Shown here piece after piece: positions 29,813 through 40,007 of a stretch of DNA of 64,000 nt. Under the pieces are notes generated by a model. It was not told the DNA's origin. It did no database searches and saw nothing but the letters and a program-made list of their open reading frames with translations. Each line of letters begins with the position of its first letter. Position 1 is the stretch's first letter. The stretch is taken from the NCBI RefSeq assembly GCF_900107235.1, contig NZ_FNPF01000003.1:300582-364581 (forward strand), read 5' to 3'. A program made the position numbers and the translations under genes. This DNA is from Citreimonas salinaria (lineage in GTDB: Bacteria > Pseudomonadota > Alphaproteobacteria > Rhodobacterales > Rhodobacteraceae).

Positions 29813-30910
29813 TCAGGTGTTGAACAGGAAGTGCAGCACGTCGCCGTCCTGCACGGTATAGGCCTTGCCCTCGGCGCGCATCTTGCCCGCGTCCTTGGCC
29901 GGCTGCTCGCCGCCGAGGCTGACGAAATCGTCGTAGGCGATGGTCTCGGCGCGAATGAAGCCGCGCTCGAAATCGCCGTGGATCACGCCCGCCGCCTGCG
30001 GCGCCTTCGTGCCGCGCGCGATCGTCCAGGCGCGCGCCTCCTTGGGGCCTACGGTGAAATAGGTCTGCAATTCAAGAAGTTCGTAGCCGGCCTTTATCAA
30101 TCGGTCGAGCCCCGCCTCGGCCAGCCCCAGCTCCGTCAGGAACTCGGCCGCCTCGTCGTCGTCCAGCTGGCTGATCTCTTCCTCGATCTTGGCGCTGATC
30201 ACCACGTGGCTGTTGCCCTGCTCGGCCGCCATCCTGCCCACCGCCTCGGAGAGCGCGTTGCCGGTCGACGCGTCGCCCTCGTCGACGTTGCAGACATACA
30301 GCACCGGCTTCGAGGTCAGCAGCTGCAGCATCCGCCACGCCTTGAGATCCTCGGCGTCGATCTCGACCGTGCGCGCGGGCCGGCCCTGTTCCAGCGCGGC
30401 CAAAGCCGCCTTCATCAGGCGCTCCTGCTGGATCGCCTCCTTGTCGCCGCCGCGCACCTTGCGCACGATGCCCTGAAGCCGCTTTTCGAGGCTCTCGATG
30501 TCGGCAACCATCAGCTCGGTCTCGATGGTCTCGGCGTCCGAGACCGGATCGACTCTGCCGTCGACGTGGGTCACGTCCTCGTCCTCGAAGCAGCGCAGCA
30601 CGTGCGCGATGGCGTCGACCTCGCGGATGTTGGCCAGGAACTGGTTGCCCAGGCCCTCGCCCTTCGACGCGCCCTTCACCAGCCCCGCGATGTCGACGAA
30701 GGTCATGCGCGTGGGGATGACCTGCTTGGACTTCGCCAGCTCCGCCAGCCTGTCCAGCCGCGCGTCGGGCACCGCGACCTCGCCCACGTTGGGCTCGATC
30801 GTGCAGAAGGGAAAGTTCGCCGCCTGCGCCGCGGCGGTCCTGGTCAGCGCGTTGAACAGCGTCGACTTGCCCACGTTGGGCAGCCCCACGATTCCCATCC
30901 GAAAGCCCAT
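29813..30910 (-). CDS. ychF: YchF/OLA1-family ATPase
   Basis: Obg-like P-loop NTPase that prefers ATP, ribosome-associated and linked to translation and oxidative-stress responses; 365 aa, cytoplasmic. G1 motif GLPNVGKST at residues 8-16, [22 protein letters not shown] (G3 and hydrophobic switch), a coiled-coil insertion ([16 protein letters not shown]), and a C-terminal TGS domain ending [15 protein letters not shown] at 30910 is the family start. It stands alone. Confidence 0.96.
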   Translation of the reverse strand: MGFRMGIVGLPNVGKSTLFNALTRTAAAQAANFPFCTIEPNVGEVAVPDARLDRLAELAKSKQVIPTRMTFVDIAGLVKGASKGEGLGNQFLANIREVDAIAHVLRCFEDEDVTHVDGRVDPVSDAETIETELMVADIESLEKRLQGIVRKVRGGDKEAIQQERLMKAALAALEQGRPARTVEIDAEDLKAWRMLQLLTSKPVLYVCNVDEGDASTGNALSEAVGRMAAEQGNSHVVISAKIEEEISQLDDDEAAEFLTELGLAEAGLDRLIKAGYELLELQTYFTVGPKEARAWTIARGTKAPQAAGVIHGDFERGFIRAETIAYDDFVSLGGEQPAKDAGKMRAEGKAYTVQDGDVLHFLFNT

Positions 30911-31045
30911 AGGCGTCCCCTTTGCTTGCCTGCGCGGCACGTCTAGTCGCGCCCGCCCGGACGCGCAAGCGGCCCCTCGGACGGGAAGGCGCGCGCAAGC
31001 GGGCGTTCAAAGCCGGCGGCGCCGATGCGCGCAAGCCGCTTGGCG

Positions 31046-32455
31046 CTAGTCCCGCGCGAAGGGCGCGTCGAGGCCCGGCACCGGCTCTCCGGGCCGGATG
31101 CGGGCCAGGCCCGGCACCGCCCGCGACCAGAACCGCCAGGCCAGCAACACCGCCGCCACCGCGAGGCCCAGCGTCAGCCCCGCCCAGACGCCCACGCCGC
31201 CGAAGCCCAGCGGCAGGCCCAGCGCCCAGGCCGCCGGCATGCCGATGCCCCAGTAGGCAAGCGCCGCCATCAGCATCGGCACGCGGGTGTCCTGCAGCCC
31301 GCGCAGCAGGCCGATGTGGATTACCTGCAGCCCGTCCGCCGCCTGGAACAGCGCGGCCATGATCAGCAGCACGCGGCCGGTCTCGATGATCGCCGCGCGG
31401 TCCGGCTCGGACGGGTCGAGGAACAGGCCGATCAGCGGCTCGGGCAGGGACAGGAACAGCAGCATCGCCGCCGACACCGCCGCCATGCCCAGCACCAGCA
31501 CCGCGCGCGCGCCCTCGGCCAGGTGGCCCGCGTCTGCATGGCCCAGCGCCGTGCCCGCGCGCACGGTGGCGGCGTTCGACAGGCCCATCTGGATCATGAA
31601 CGTCGCGGTCGAGACCTGGATCGCGATCCCGTGCGCCGCCAGCGGGATCACCCCCAGCGCGCCCATCAGCACCGCCGAACCGGCGAACAGCATCACCTCG
31701 GCCAGCGTGGTCACGCCGATCGGGATGCCCAGCCGCGCGACCTGCGAGAACATCTCGACGTCGGGGCGCCAGAACCGGACGAAGATCTGGTGCTCGGGCA
31801 GCTTGCGCACCGCGTAGAGGATCACGAAGACCAGCGACGTCAGGTGCGACAGCACCGACGCGATGGCCGCGCCGGCGATCCCCAGTTCCGGCGCGCCCCA
31901 GTTGCCGAAGATCAGCGCGTAGTTGGCGATGACGTTCGCGACCGCCGCCGCCAACGTGATCCACAGCACGATGCGCGTGTGCTCCAGCCCCGCGAGGTAG
32001 TTCTTCAGCACCATGACGCCCAGCGCCGGCAGCATCCCCCAGCCCGCGATGCGCAGGTAGGTCTGCGCCATCTGCGCGATCTCGTCGCTCTGGCCCAGCG
32101 CGCGCAGCATCGGCGCCGAGAACCACGCCAGCGGCATGACCAGCACGAAATAGAGGATCGACAGCCACAGCGCCATGCGCGTGGCGCGGCGGACCATGAC
32201 CTCCTGCCCGCGCGCGGCGAAGGTGGCGACCATCGGCATGACGGCCCAGCCGAAGCCTGCGCCGAACAGGAACAGCGTGAACAGGAACGAATGGGCAAGC
32301 GTCAGCGCGGCCAGTTCCGGCACGCCGTACCAGCCGATCATCAGCGTGTCGGTCAGCCCGATGGCGAATTGCGCCAGGTGCCCGCCGATCAGCGGCAGGC
32401 CCAGCGTCAGGACGGACCGGAGATGCCCGGAAAAGGTGAGCGGCGCGAGAGGCAT
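31046..32455 (-). CDS. MATE-family efflux transporter (NorM type)
   Basis: A 469-aa inner-membrane exporter with about 12 hydrophobic segments in two similar halves. The N-terminal half has [27 protein letters not shown] and the second [27 protein letters not shown], the repeated MATE signature. Members use a sodium or proton gradient to expel cationic drugs or metabolites. No regulator adjoins. A second, distinct MATE protein lies at 49.3-50.6 kb. Confidence 0.9.
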   Translation of the reverse strand: MPLAPLTFSGHLRSVLTLGLPLIGGHLAQFAIGLTDTLMIGWYGVPELAALTLAHSFLFTLFLFGAGFGWAVMPMVATFAARGQEVMVRRATRMALWLSILYFVLVMPLAWFSAPMLRALGQSDEIAQMAQTYLRIAGWGMLPALGVMVLKNYLAGLEHTRIVLWITLAAAVANVIANYALIFGNWGAPELGIAGAAIASVLSHLTSLVFVILYAVRKLPEHQIFVRFWRPDVEMFSQVARLGIPIGVTTLAEVMLFAGSAVLMGALGVIPLAAHGIAIQVSTATFMIQMGLSNAATVRAGTALGHADAGHLAEGARAVLVLGMAAVSAAMLLFLSLPEPLIGLFLDPSEPDRAAIIETGRVLLIMAALFQAADGLQVIHIGLLRGLQDTRVPMLMAALAYWGIGMPAAWALGLPLGFGGVGVWAGLTLGLAVAAVLLAWRFWSRAVPGLARIRPGEPVPGLDAPFARD

Positions 32456-32545
32456 GAACGCCGATTACGCCGCGCGCCCGAGCGGGGCAAGCCCGCGGCC
32501 CGCGCCGCCCGCGCGATCACGGGAACGGCGGCCTTTCCGCCACCC

Positions 32546-33442
32546 TCAGGAGGGCGCGCCGACCTCGTCCCGCCAGCCGTGAACCGGCTCGAATCCGAGC
32601 ATCCGCCGCGCCTTGGCGTTGGAATAGAGCGTCTCGAACCGGCCGAGCTCTCCCCGCTCCGGCACGCCGGGATAGAACCGCTCCAGCAGCGCCCTGGTTT
32701 CGGTCCCGACCGAAGTGTCGTCGTTGGCGACGTTGAACACCTCGTATCCCAGCCCGTCCACCTCGAGGCACCGCAGCACCATCCGGCCGAGATCGCGCAC
32801 GTCGATATAGCCGAAGATGTTGCGCAGCCGCCGCTCGGGCTTGGCCACGTAGCCGGGGAAGTCGCGCGCGTATTCGTGCGGCTCGATCACGTTGTTTATC
32901 CGCAATCCGTAGATGTCGAGGCCGGTCCGCCGCTGGAACCCCCGCGCGCAGGCCTCGTTCGCGACCTTCGACATGGCATAGGCGTCCTCGGGCACGGTCG
33001 GGTGATCCTCGTCCACCGGCAGGTACTCGGGCAGTCGCTCGCCGTCGGCGAAGCAGATGCCGTAGGTCGTCTCGGACGAGGCGAAGATCACCTTCGGCAC
33101 GCCCAGCCGCGTCGCCGCCTCGATCACGTTGTAGGTGGATTGCGTGTTGACGCGGTACGTCTCGCCATCCGGGGCGATCAGGATGCGCGCCAGCGCCGCG
33201 AAGTGCACCACCGCGTCGAAACGCGGCTGCCCGGCGCCCAGCGTCAGCTCGTCGAGCCCCGCGTAGCTGTGCAGTGCGCCGTAGACCTGGCCCGCATCGG
33301 TCAGGTCGACCCTCAGGTCGTCCACCCGCCGATCGTTCAGCGGCACGAGGTCCGCGTTGAGAACCCGGTGGCCGGCCTCGGCCAGCATCGGCGCCACGTG
33401 ACGGCCCGCCTTGCCGCTGCCGCCGGTGAAAAGTATCCGCAT
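32546..33442 (-). CDS. NAD-dependent epimerase/dehydratase (extended SDR)
   Basis: A 298-aa Rossmann protein: [14 protein letters not shown] at the N-terminus is the dinucleotide loop, DLTD the adenine region, and the catalytic Ser-Tyr-Lys appears as SSETTYG plus YAMSK. Resembles uronate dehydrogenase- or nucleoside-diphosphate-sugar epimerase-like proteins; the substrate is not certain. ATG at 33442 is the only start giving an intact fold; upstream open sequence crosses trpA antisense. It is divergent from trpA with about 85 bp between starts. Confidence 0.87.
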   Translation of the reverse strand: MRILFTGGSGKAGRHVAPMLAEAGHRVLNADLVPLNDRRVDDLRVDLTDAGQVYGALHSYAGLDELTLGAGQPRFDAVVHFAALARILIAPDGETYRVNTQSTYNVIEAATRLGVPKVIFASSETTYGICFADGERLPEYLPVDEDHPTVPEDAYAMSKVANEACARGFQRRTGLDIYGLRINNVIEPHEYARDFPGYVAKPERRLRNIFGYIDVRDLGRMVLRCLEVDGLGYEVFNVANDDTSVGTETRALLERFYPGVPERGELGRFETLYSNAKARRMLGFEPVHGWRDEVGAPS

Positions 33443-33526
33443 GATCCAGCTCCCTCGCGTTCTCCGCCGGCATTGATTTCCCCCACCGCTTGCGGCAACA
33501 GGGACCGCGAACCGGGGGAACCAGCC

Positions 33527-34318
33527 ATGACACGTATCGACGCAACCTTCGCGAAGCTCAAGGCCGAGGGGCGTCGCGCCTTCGTCAGCTACATCATGGC
33601 GGGCGACCCGGACGTCGAGACGTCGCTTGAACTGATGAAGGGCCTGCCGGCCGCCGGCGTCGACATCATCGAGCTGGGCCTGCCCTTCACCGATCCCATG
33701 GCCGACGGCCCCACGATCCAGGAGGCCGGGCAGCGCGCGCTGGCCGGCGGCATGACGCTGCAGAAGACGCTCGACATGGTCGCCGAGTTCCGAAAGGGCG
33801 ACGACACGACGCCGGTCGTGCTGATGGGCTATTACAACCCGATCTATTCGCGCGGCGTCGACCGCTTCCTGGCCGACGCCAGGACGGCCGGGATCGACGG
33901 GCTGATCATCGTCGACCTGCCCCCCGAGGAGGATGACGAACTGTGCATCCCCGCAGGGCGCGCGGGCCTGAACTTCATCCGCCTCGCCACGCCGACGACC
34001 GACGACAAGCGCCTGCCGACCGTGCTGCAGAACACGTCCGGATTCGTCTACTACGTCTCGATCACCGGGATCACGGGTGCGGCGGTCGCACAGGCGGTGG
34101 ACGTGGCGCCGGAAGTGGCGCGCATCCAGAAGGCGGCGAGCCTGCCGGTGATCGTCGGCTTCGGCATCCGCACCCCCGAGACCGCGCGCGAGATCGCGGG
34201 CGTGGCCGATGGCTGCGTCGTCGGCTCGGCCATCGTGGCCGAGATGGCCAAGGGCCGGCCGGTGGACGAGGTGCTGGCCTTCGTCGCCTCGCTGGCCGAA
34301 GGCGCGCATTCCGCCTGA
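33527..34318 (+). CDS. trpA: Tryptophan synthase alpha subunit
   Basis: Cleaves indole-3-glycerol phosphate to indole and glyceraldehyde-3-phosphate; 263 aa TIM barrel. Catalytic residues E49 (DIIELGLPF) and D60 (DPMADGP) are present, as is the phosphate-binding [11 protein letters not shown] 33527 follows GGGGGAACC. Its partner trpB is not adjacent but about 6.4 kb away on the opposite strand (40706-41926), so the two subunits must be expressed from separate transcripts. Confidence 0.97.
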   Translation: MTRIDATFAKLKAEGRRAFVSYIMAGDPDVETSLELMKGLPAAGVDIIELGLPFTDPMADGPTIQEAGQRALAGGMTLQKTLDMVAEFRKGDDTTPVVLMGYYNPIYSRGVDRFLADARTAGIDGLIIVDLPPEEDDELCIPAGRAGLNFIRLATPTTDDKRLPTVLQNTSGFVYYVSITGITGAAVAQAVDVAPEVARIQKAASLPVIVGFGIRTPETAREIAGVADGCVVGSAIVAEMAKGRPVDEVLAFVASLAEGAHSA

Positions 34319-34383
34319 CGCCGATCGGCCGGAGGCGCGCCCCTTCGGTCAGCCGCCCGGCCTCGTCGCTTCGAGCGGCAGGC

Positions 34384-34827
34384 TCAGTTCGGCCGGCGGC
34401 GCAGGATATGCGTGGCGCGATAGGTCATCACCACGTTGTGCTGCTTGTCGAACACCGTGCAGGCGATCTCGGCATAGCCGCGGTCCGGCTTCGACCGCGA
34501 CGGCCGCGCCGACACCACCTCGCCCTCGACGTGCAGCGTGCTGCCGGGGCGCACCGGTCGCAGCCAGCGGATCTCGTCCATGCCGGGCGAGCCCATGGAC
34601 GCCTCGGCCCAGCCGCCGTCGCGCAGCGACAGGTTGAACGCCGCCAGCATCGTCTGGAATCCCGACGCGATCAGCCCGCCAAAGGGCGATTTCGCCGCCG
34701 CCTCGGGGTCGGTGTGGAAGGGCTGCGGGTCATGCTCGCGCGCGAAAGCGATGATGTCGTCCTTCTGCAGCCGCACCGTGCCGGTGCGAAACCTCGTACC
34801 GGCGGGAAAATCCTCGAAATACTTCAT
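34384..34827 (-). CDS. MaoC-family (R)-hotdog dehydratase
   Basis: A 147-aa single hotdog domain: MKYFEDFPAGTRFRTG, the hydratase-2 motif FAREHDPQPFHTDPEAA with the catalytic Asp and His, and GGLIASGFQT. Predicted enoyl-CoA hydratase or related acyl-thioester enzyme. Start at 34827 is chosen for the conserved N-terminus. Convergent with trpA and divergent from the lactate dehydrogenase gene. Confidence 0.88.
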   Translation of the reverse strand: MKYFEDFPAGTRFRTGTVRLQKDDIIAFAREHDPQPFHTDPEAAAKSPFGGLIASGFQTMLAAFNLSLRDGGWAEASMGSPGMDEIRWLRPVRPGSTLHVEGEVVSARPSRSKPDRGYAEIACTVFDKQHNVVMTYRATHILRRRPN

Positions 34828-35009
34828 CGGCGCCCCTGCCCCTGATCCCTGTCCCTGGTCTCGCGCCGCGGTCTCTGCCGCGATCGCTGTGACCGTCCCG
34901 CCCACAAGAGCGCGGCAAAACGCCATTGTCCATGCCGGGCGATGGACGCAGGCACGCCGCATTGGTAACCCTTCCACACCAATTCGCCGCCGTCGCCACA
35001 AGGACCGCC

Positions 35010-36203
35010 ATGCCCGATTTCCCCTGGTCTTCCCTGCCCCAGCCCGTGATCACCGAGATCGAGGACCTGCGCCGGCTCTACCGCCGCCGCGTGCCGAAGA
35101 TGTTCTACGACTACACCGAATCCGGCAGCTGGAGCGAACAGACCTTCCGCGAGAACAGCAGCGACTTCGACAAACTGTACTTCCGCCAGCGGGTGGCGAT
35201 GAACATGGCCGGCCGGTCCACCGCCTCGACCATGATCGGGCAGGACGTGGCGATGCCGGTGGCGCTGGCGCCGGTGGGGCTGACGGGCATGCAGCACTTC
35301 GACGGCGAGATAAAGGCCGCCCGCGCGGCCGAGGCCTTCGGCGTGCCGTTCTGCCTGTCGACCATGTCGATCTGCTCGATCGAGGACGTGGCCTCGCACA
35401 CGTCGGCGCCGTTCTGGATGCAGGTCTACACGCTGAAGGACGACGCCTTCATGCAGAACCTGTTCGACCGCGCGAAAGAGGCGAAGTGTTCCGCCGCCGT
35501 CATCACGGTCGACCTGCAATTGCTGGGCCAGCGGCACCGCGACGTGAAGAACGGGCTGAGCGCCCCGCCCAAGCTGACGGCGAAGAGCGTGGCCAACATG
35601 ATGACCAAGGCGCAGTGGGGCATGGGGATGCTCCAGACGAAGCGACGCTTCTTCGGCAACATCGTGGGCCATGCCAGCGGCGTGACCGACCCGTCCTCGC
35701 TGTCGACCTGGACGGCCGAGGCCTTCGACCAGTCGCTGGACTGGGGCCGGATCCGGCAGTTCCGCAAGATGTGGGACGGCCCGCTGATCATCAAGGGCAT
35801 CATGGACCCGCGCGACGCTTTGGAGGCCTGCAACGTCGGCGCCGACGCGATCATCGTGTCGAACCACGGCGGAAGGCAGCTGGACGGCGCGCTATCGAGC
35901 ATCCGCGCGCTGGAGCCGATCCTCGACGCGGTCGGCGACCGGATCGAGGTACACATCGACAGCGGCATCCGCTCGGGACAGGACATGCTGAAGGCGGTTG
36001 CGATGGGGGCCAAGGCCGCGTGGATCGGCCGCGCCTGGGTCTACGGGCTGGGCGCGATGGGCCAGCCGGGCGTGACGAAGGCGCTCGAGGTGATCCACAA
36101 GGAGCTGGACACGACGATGGGCCTGTGCGGGCGCACCGACATCCGGTCCGTGGACCGCGACATCCTGCTGGTGCCCCGGGACTTCTCCGGCGACTGGGCC
36201 TGA
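35010..36203 (+). CDS. lldD: FMN-dependent L-lactate dehydrogenase / alpha-hydroxy acid oxidase
   Basis: A 397-aa FMN enzyme oxidising L-lactate or a similar alpha-hydroxy acid. Signatures: RVPKMFYDYTESGSW, PVALAPVGLTGM, STMSICSIEDVA, and the active-site block SNHGGRQLDGALSS with catalytic His and Arg, then DSGIRSGQDMLKAVAMGA for FMN phosphate. ATG 35010 has AAGGA upstream. No lactate permease or LldR regulator is adjacent. Mandelate or glycolate specificity cannot be excluded. Confidence 0.9.
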   Translation: MPDFPWSSLPQPVITEIEDLRRLYRRRVPKMFYDYTESGSWSEQTFRENSSDFDKLYFRQRVAMNMAGRSTASTMIGQDVAMPVALAPVGLTGMQHFDGEIKAARAAEAFGVPFCLSTMSICSIEDVASHTSAPFWMQVYTLKDDAFMQNLFDRAKEAKCSAAVITVDLQLLGQRHRDVKNGLSAPPKLTAKSVANMMTKAQWGMGMLQTKRRFFGNIVGHASGVTDPSSLSTWTAEAFDQSLDWGRIRQFRKMWDGPLIIKGIMDPRDALEACNVGADAIIVSNHGGRQLDGALSSIRALEPILDAVGDRIEVHIDSGIRSGQDMLKAVAMGAKAAWIGRAWVYGLGAMGQPGVTKALEVIHKELDTTMGLCGRTDIRSVDRDILLVPRDFSGDWA

Positions 36204-36529
36204 GGGTCCGCCGGCCGCTGCATCGGTGGCAGGAGCGCCGGGATTGCGCCGCGCCGTCGGCGCGCCCCGTCCTGTCCTCTACCGGGGCAAAAATCCTGAC
36301 GAACGGTTAATTCGTCCCTGTAAGCCATTGATTTCCCTGAGGCGCCCTCGTGTCCCACCGTGGGACACCCCGCAGGTCGCCCGGACCGGGCGCCCCCGGG
36401 ATCGCTCGGCCCGCCCGCAGGCCGGGGCGGCGCAGAATCGCCTTGCCAAGAGGGGCTTTCCGGCCTATCCGGGCGCCTCACGCGGGGTGACAGCCTTGGA
36501 GGCACCCTGCCCTTACATGGAGAGACAAC
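36204..36529. other. Non-coding leader region before rplY
   Basis: A 326-bp gap with no convincing gene. It has an AT-richer patch (about 36285-36345) that may hold the rplY promoter, then two palindromes. A perfect 9-bp inverted repeat GTGTCCCAC with a 1-bp centre occupies 36350-36368. A 7-bp repeat CGCCCGG/CCGGGCG with a 1-bp centre occupies 36378-36392. They lie about 160 and 140 bp upstream of the start codon and could be operator sites or leader RNA hairpins. Confidence 0.5.
36350..36368. promoter_or_regulatory. Perfect 19-bp palindrome upstream of rplY
   Basis: Arms 36350-36358 (GTGTCCCAC) and 36360-36368 (GTGGGACAC) are exact reverse complements around one C. Symmetry and short centre suggest a dimeric-regulator site; the regulator is not recognised. 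Confidence 0.45.
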
Positions 36530-37180
36530 ATGGCGAACGAGGTTCCGGATCTCATTGCCCTTGAACGGACGGGGACAGGCAAGGGCGCCGCTCGTCAGGC
36601 ACGTCGCGACGGCATGGTGCCGGGCATCGTGTTCGGCGGCGAGAAAGACCCCCTGCCGATCAACCTGCCCTACAACGAGCTGGTCAAGAAACTGAAGGCC
36701 GGCCGCTTCAAGTCGACGCTGTTCAACATGAAGGTCGAAGGCCACGAGGACGTGCGCGTGATCTGCCGCGAGGTCCAGCGCGACGTGGTCAAGGACCTGC
36801 CGACGCATGTGGACTTCATCCGCCTGCGCCGCACCACCAAGATCGCCCTGTTCATTCCGGTCGAGTTCGTCGGCGAGGAAACGGCCCCCGGCATCAAGCG
36901 CGGCGGCGTTCTTACCGTGATCCGCCCCGAGATCGAGCTGGTCGTGACCGCCGGCGAGATCCCCGAGAAGGTGACCGTCGACGTCTCGGGTCTGAAGATC
37001 GGCGACGTCCTGACGATCTCGGACGTGACGCTGCCCGAAGGCACGAAGCCCACGATCGACCGCGACTTCGTGATCTGCAACGTCTCGGCCCCGACCGGCC
37101 TGGCCGCAGCGGAAGACGAGGACGAGGGCGAAGAGCCCGATGCCGACGAGGTCCCCTCGACCGAGCAGACCGACGAGTAA
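36530..37180 (+). CDS. rplY: 50S ribosomal protein L25/Ctc
   Basis: Binds 5S rRNA in the large ribosomal subunit; this is the long CTC form (216 aa) with an N-terminal L25 domain (residues 1-95: [23 protein letters not shown]) and a C-terminal beta domain ([15 protein letters not shown] to VTLPEG). The tail of about 30 residues is highly acidic, as usual in alphaproteobacteria. Expression is likely tied to a promoter in the preceding 326 bp. A terminator follows 35 bp after the stop. Pth is nearby but in a separate unit, a common pairing. Confidence 0.96.
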   Translation: MANEVPDLIALERTGTGKGAARQARRDGMVPGIVFGGEKDPLPINLPYNELVKKLKAGRFKSTLFNMKVEGHEDVRVICREVQRDVVKDLPTHVDFIRLRRTTKIALFIPVEFVGEETAPGIKRGGVLTVIRPEIELVVTAGEIPEKVTVDVSGLKIGDVLTISDVTLPEGTKPTIDRDFVICNVSAPTGLAAAEDEDEGEEPDADEVPSTEQTDE

Positions 37181-37215
37181 AGCCGGAGGGGCACGTCCCT
37201 TCGTCAGCGAACGCC

Positions 37216-37248
37216 GACGCCCCGCCACACGCGGGGCGTCTTGCGTTT
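37216..37248 (+). terminator. Terminator after rplY
   Basis: A 10-bp perfect GC-rich stem (GACGCCCCGC and complement) with CACAC loop, followed by TTGCGTTT. It lies between the convergent rplY and PPOX genes. Confidence 0.75.
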
Positions 37249-37709
37249 CAGGGCCAGGCCAGTGCCGATCCGGTACGGAAATGGCTGACGTTGTTGGTGA
37301 AGACGCTGTCGGGCGCCAGCCGGATCAACCGCCCGTCCGGGTCGTCGATCCGGGCGATGGTTTCGATGAACCACGGGTTCCACGCGCCCTCGTCCGGGCC
37401 GAGATACTTCGCCAGCAGGCGCCGGAAGCGATCGGGCTGCATCGCGACGACCCCGGCCGCGCCGCGCATCCCGACGTGAAGCAGCACGCCGGCGCCATTG
37501 TCGAAGTGCACGATCTCGGCCGCCGCCCGCCTCTCGTGCCGCAACCTCCGGACCGTGCTTGCGCCGGCGGTCGACGGCATCCAGAGCGCGCCCTCTTCCC
37601 ACAGGAACCAGACCGGCGCGTTGCGCGGCGCGCCATCATCGGTCACCGTGGCCAGCATCGCCATCAGCGGCATCGCCAGCACCGGCTCGAGGTCGAAGGC
37701 GCGCGGCAC
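37248..37709 (-). CDS. Pyridoxamine 5'-phosphate oxidase-like flavin-binding protein
   Basis: A 153-aa split-barrel protein of the PPOX superfamily: MPLMAMLATVTDDGAPRNAPVWFLWEEGALWM covers the first strands and flavin- or F420-binding edge. Substrate unknown. The start is a GTG at 37709 whose first base is the last base of the upstream monooxygenase stop (TAGTG), so the two are coupled. Together with the ABM-domain gene it could form a small haem- or flavin-related pair, but that is inference. Confidence 0.78.
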   Translation of the reverse strand: MPRAFDLEPVLAMPLMAMLATVTDDGAPRNAPVWFLWEEGALWMPSTAGASTVRRLRHERRAAAEIVHFDNGAGVLLHVGMRGAAGVVAMQPDRFRRLLAKYLGPDEGAWNPWFIETIARIDDPDGRLIRLAPDSVFTNNVSHFRTGSALAWP

Positions 37710-38020
37710 TACTTCAGCACCTGCACCGCCTCGAATGCCTCGAGTTCGGGCGCGCCGAGATACATCTCGCCCGAGGACTTCGCCCCCGCATGCGCCGCGC
37801 GGAAGGCTTCGGACTTCGTCCAGTCGCGGAACGCCGCCTCGTCGCGCCAGATCGTGTGAGAGGCATAAAGCACGTGGTCCTCGGCCTCGGGTCCCTTCAG
37901 AAGGGCGAACTGCACGAAGCCCGGCACCTCCTTCAGGTGGCTGTCGCGCGACTTCCATAGTGCCTCGAAGGCGTCGGTCTGGTCCTTGGCGACCTTGAAA
38001 CGGTTCATCGTAAGATACAT
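37709..38020 (-). CDS. Antibiotic biosynthesis monooxygenase (ABM) domain protein
   Basis: A 103-aa dimeric alpha/beta-barrel protein: [68 protein letters not shown]. This pattern is also seen in small haem-degrading monooxygenases (IsdG/HmuQ-like), so haem or quinone oxidation are candidates. ATG 38020 chosen; ATG 38008 is an alternative. Divergent from pth; overlaps the PPOX gene by one base. Confidence 0.82.
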   Translation of the reverse strand: MYLTMNRFKVAKDQTDAFEALWKSRDSHLKEVPGFVQFALLKGPEAEDHVLYASHTIWRDEAAFRDWTKSEAFRAAHAGAKSSGEMYLGAPELEAFEAVQVLK

Positions 38021-38091
38021 GGTGCCCCTCGTGTTGCATGGCGCCACGGCCCGCCGGAGTCGGCGGCGCGTGGCGGGTTTTGGAGGGCACG

Positions 38092-38844
38092 GTGCAGATT
38101 TTCGCAGGTCTCGGCAATCCCGGCGGGCAATACGCGCGCAATCGGCACAATATCGGCTTCATGGCGCTGGACCGGATCGCCGAGGATCACGGTTTCGGCC
38201 CGTGGAAGGCCAAGTTCCAGGCCGAGATGACCGAGGGCCGGCTGGGCGGCGAGAAGGTCCTGCTGCTGAAGCCGATGACCTACATGAACCGATCCGGGCA
38301 GGCGGTGGGCGAGGCGCTGCGGTTCTACAAGCTCGGGCGCGAAGACCTGACCGTGTTCCACGACGAGCTGGACCTTGCGCCCGGCAAGCTGAAGGTCAAG
38401 TCCGGCGGCGGACATGCCGGACATAACGGGTTGCGCTCGATCCACGGGCATGTGGGCGACGCCTATGCCCGCGTCCGGCTGGGCATCGGGCATCCGGGCC
38501 GCAAGGAACTGGTCGCGGGCTACGTGCTGCACGATTTCGCCAAGGCCGACGAGGATTGGCTGGACGACCTGCTGCGCGGTATCTCGGACGGCGCACCGGG
38601 TCTTGCGGCGGGCGACGTGTCGCGCTTCCTGAACGCGGTGGCGCTGCGCGTGTCGCCGCCCCGCTCGGGCACCGGAACCGCAAAGCCGGCGGGCGAGAAG
38701 GGTGCAGGCGGTGCGAAGGCGGATGACCGGAAAGCCAACGATCGGAAGGCCGCGATCAATCCCGCCCCGGGGCCGGAAGCCGAGGAAGCGGCCGAACCGG
38801 ACACCCGCAGCGCGCTGCAGAAGCTTGCGGACCGGTTCCGCTGA
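38092..38844 (+). CDS. pth: Peptidyl-tRNA hydrolase
   Basis: Recycles peptidyl-tRNA released from stalled ribosomes; 250 aa. [20 protein letters not shown] includes catalytic H19, with MTYMNRSG and FHDELDL also conserved. The C-terminal 60 residues are a Lys/Ala/Glu-rich tail beyond the usual 190-aa core. GTG at 38092 has GGAGG six bases upstream. Stop and the next start overlap as TGATG, coupling it to the serine hydrolase. Confidence 0.95.
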   Translation: MQIFAGLGNPGGQYARNRHNIGFMALDRIAEDHGFGPWKAKFQAEMTEGRLGGEKVLLLKPMTYMNRSGQAVGEALRFYKLGREDLTVFHDELDLAPGKLKVKSGGGHAGHNGLRSIHGHVGDAYARVRLGIGHPGRKELVAGYVLHDFAKADEDWLDDLLRGISDGAPGLAAGDVSRFLNAVALRVSPPRSGTGTAKPAGEKGAGGAKADDRKANDRKAAINPAPGPEAEEAAEPDTRSALQKLADRFR

Positions 38845-40004
38845 TGCGGCGCTGGGTCCTGCGGCTTCTCGGGGCCGCGCTGGTGCTCGCGGTGGCGGTG
38901 GCGTTCTGGCAGCGCGACGCGATCGCCCGGCTGCACGCGGTCACCACGCTGTTCGACGAAGGCCGCATCGTGCAGAACTTCTCGCACATGGACAGGCTGT
39001 TCGACACCGCCCCGATCCCCGTGACCCGAGCCCCCACGCCGATCCCCGAAGGCGCCGCCATGACACCGCCGGAGGGCTGGCAGGACTGGCTCGACCGCCG
39101 CGCCGTGGCCGGCATCGTGGTTCTGCACGACGGCGCCGTGGTCCAGGAGGACTACCGGATGGGCACCGCGCGCGAGGACCAGCGGGTGTCGTGGTCCGTG
39201 GCGAAGTCCTACCTGTCCATGCTGGTCGGAATCGTCGTGGCGCAGGGCGCGATCGCCGATCTCGACGACCCGGTGGACAAGTACGCTCCCGCCCTGCGCG
39301 GTTCCGCCTACGAGGGCGTCAGCATCCGGCACGTGTTGCAGATGTCCTCGGGCGTGGACTTCGACGAGGACTACTTCAACTTCTTCAGCGACATCAACCG
39401 CATGGGCCGCGTGCTGGCCCTGGGCGGGTCTATGGACCGCTTCACCGCCGCGCGCGAGGATCGGATCGGCCCGGCGGGCGAACGCTGGCAATACGTGTCG
39501 ATCGACACGCACGTGCTGTCCATGGTCCTGCGCGGTGCCACGGGCGAGAAGATCCCGGCGCTGATGGGGCGCCTGATCCTGGACCCGCTGGGCACCTGGG
39601 GCGACCCGCATTACGTCACCGATGGGCACGGCGTCGCCTTCGTTCTGGGCGGGCTGAACCTCACCACGCGAGACTATGCCCGGATGGGAGAGCTTGCGCG
39701 CCTCAACGGACGCTTCGACGGGCGGCGCATCGTGCCGGCCGAATGGATGACCGAAAGCACTCGCGCCTCGGCGCCGACGCTGCCCGGCGCGATGGGCTAC
39801 GGCTACCAGTGGTGGATTCCTGCCGACGCCCGCGAGGGAGAGTTCCTGGCCCGTGGAGTCTATGGCCAGTTCGTCTATGTCGACCAGGACAGCGGCGTGG
39901 TGATCGCCGTCAACGGCGCCGACCGGCAGTTCCGTGCGCCGGGGGCGCTGGACGATGCGATCGGCATGTTCAGAACCATCGCGCGCATTTTTGAGCGGGA
40001 GTAA
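38844..40004 (+). CDS. Class C beta-lactamase-fold serine hydrolase
   Basis: A 386-aa protein with an N-terminal membrane segment (about 5-21), so probably anchored to the inner membrane facing the periplasm. The catalytic SxxK is S118-K121 in VSWSVAKSY; YVSIDTH may carry the Tyr, and the C-terminal YGYQWWIP and GVYGQFVYVDQDSGVV are common in 6-aminohexanoate-dimer hydrolase-like members. Substrate unknown; likely an ester or amide rather than a penicillin. Coupled to pth (TGATG). Confidence 0.86.
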   Translation: MRRWVLRLLGAALVLAVAVAFWQRDAIARLHAVTTLFDEGRIVQNFSHMDRLFDTAPIPVTRAPTPIPEGAAMTPPEGWQDWLDRRAVAGIVVLHDGAVVQEDYRMGTAREDQRVSWSVAKSYLSMLVGIVVAQGAIADLDDPVDKYAPALRGSAYEGVSIRHVLQMSSGVDFDEDYFNFFSDINRMGRVLALGGSMDRFTAAREDRIGPAGERWQYVSIDTHVLSMVLRGATGEKIPALMGRLILDPLGTWGDPHYVTDGHGVAFVLGGLNLTTRDYARMGELARLNGRFDGRRIVPAEWMTESTRASAPTLPGAMGYGYQWWIPADAREGEFLARGVYGQFVYVDQDSGVVIAVNGADRQFRAPGALDDAIGMFRTIARIFERE

Positions 40005-40007
40005 GCC

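Noticed and set aside
31025..33526. Very long open frame (over 800 codons) upstream of trpA
   Set aside because: It is a high-GC artefact: only the last 263 codons are trpA. The rest runs antisense to the MATE and epimerase genes and shows low-complexity His/Arg/Gln-rich translation.
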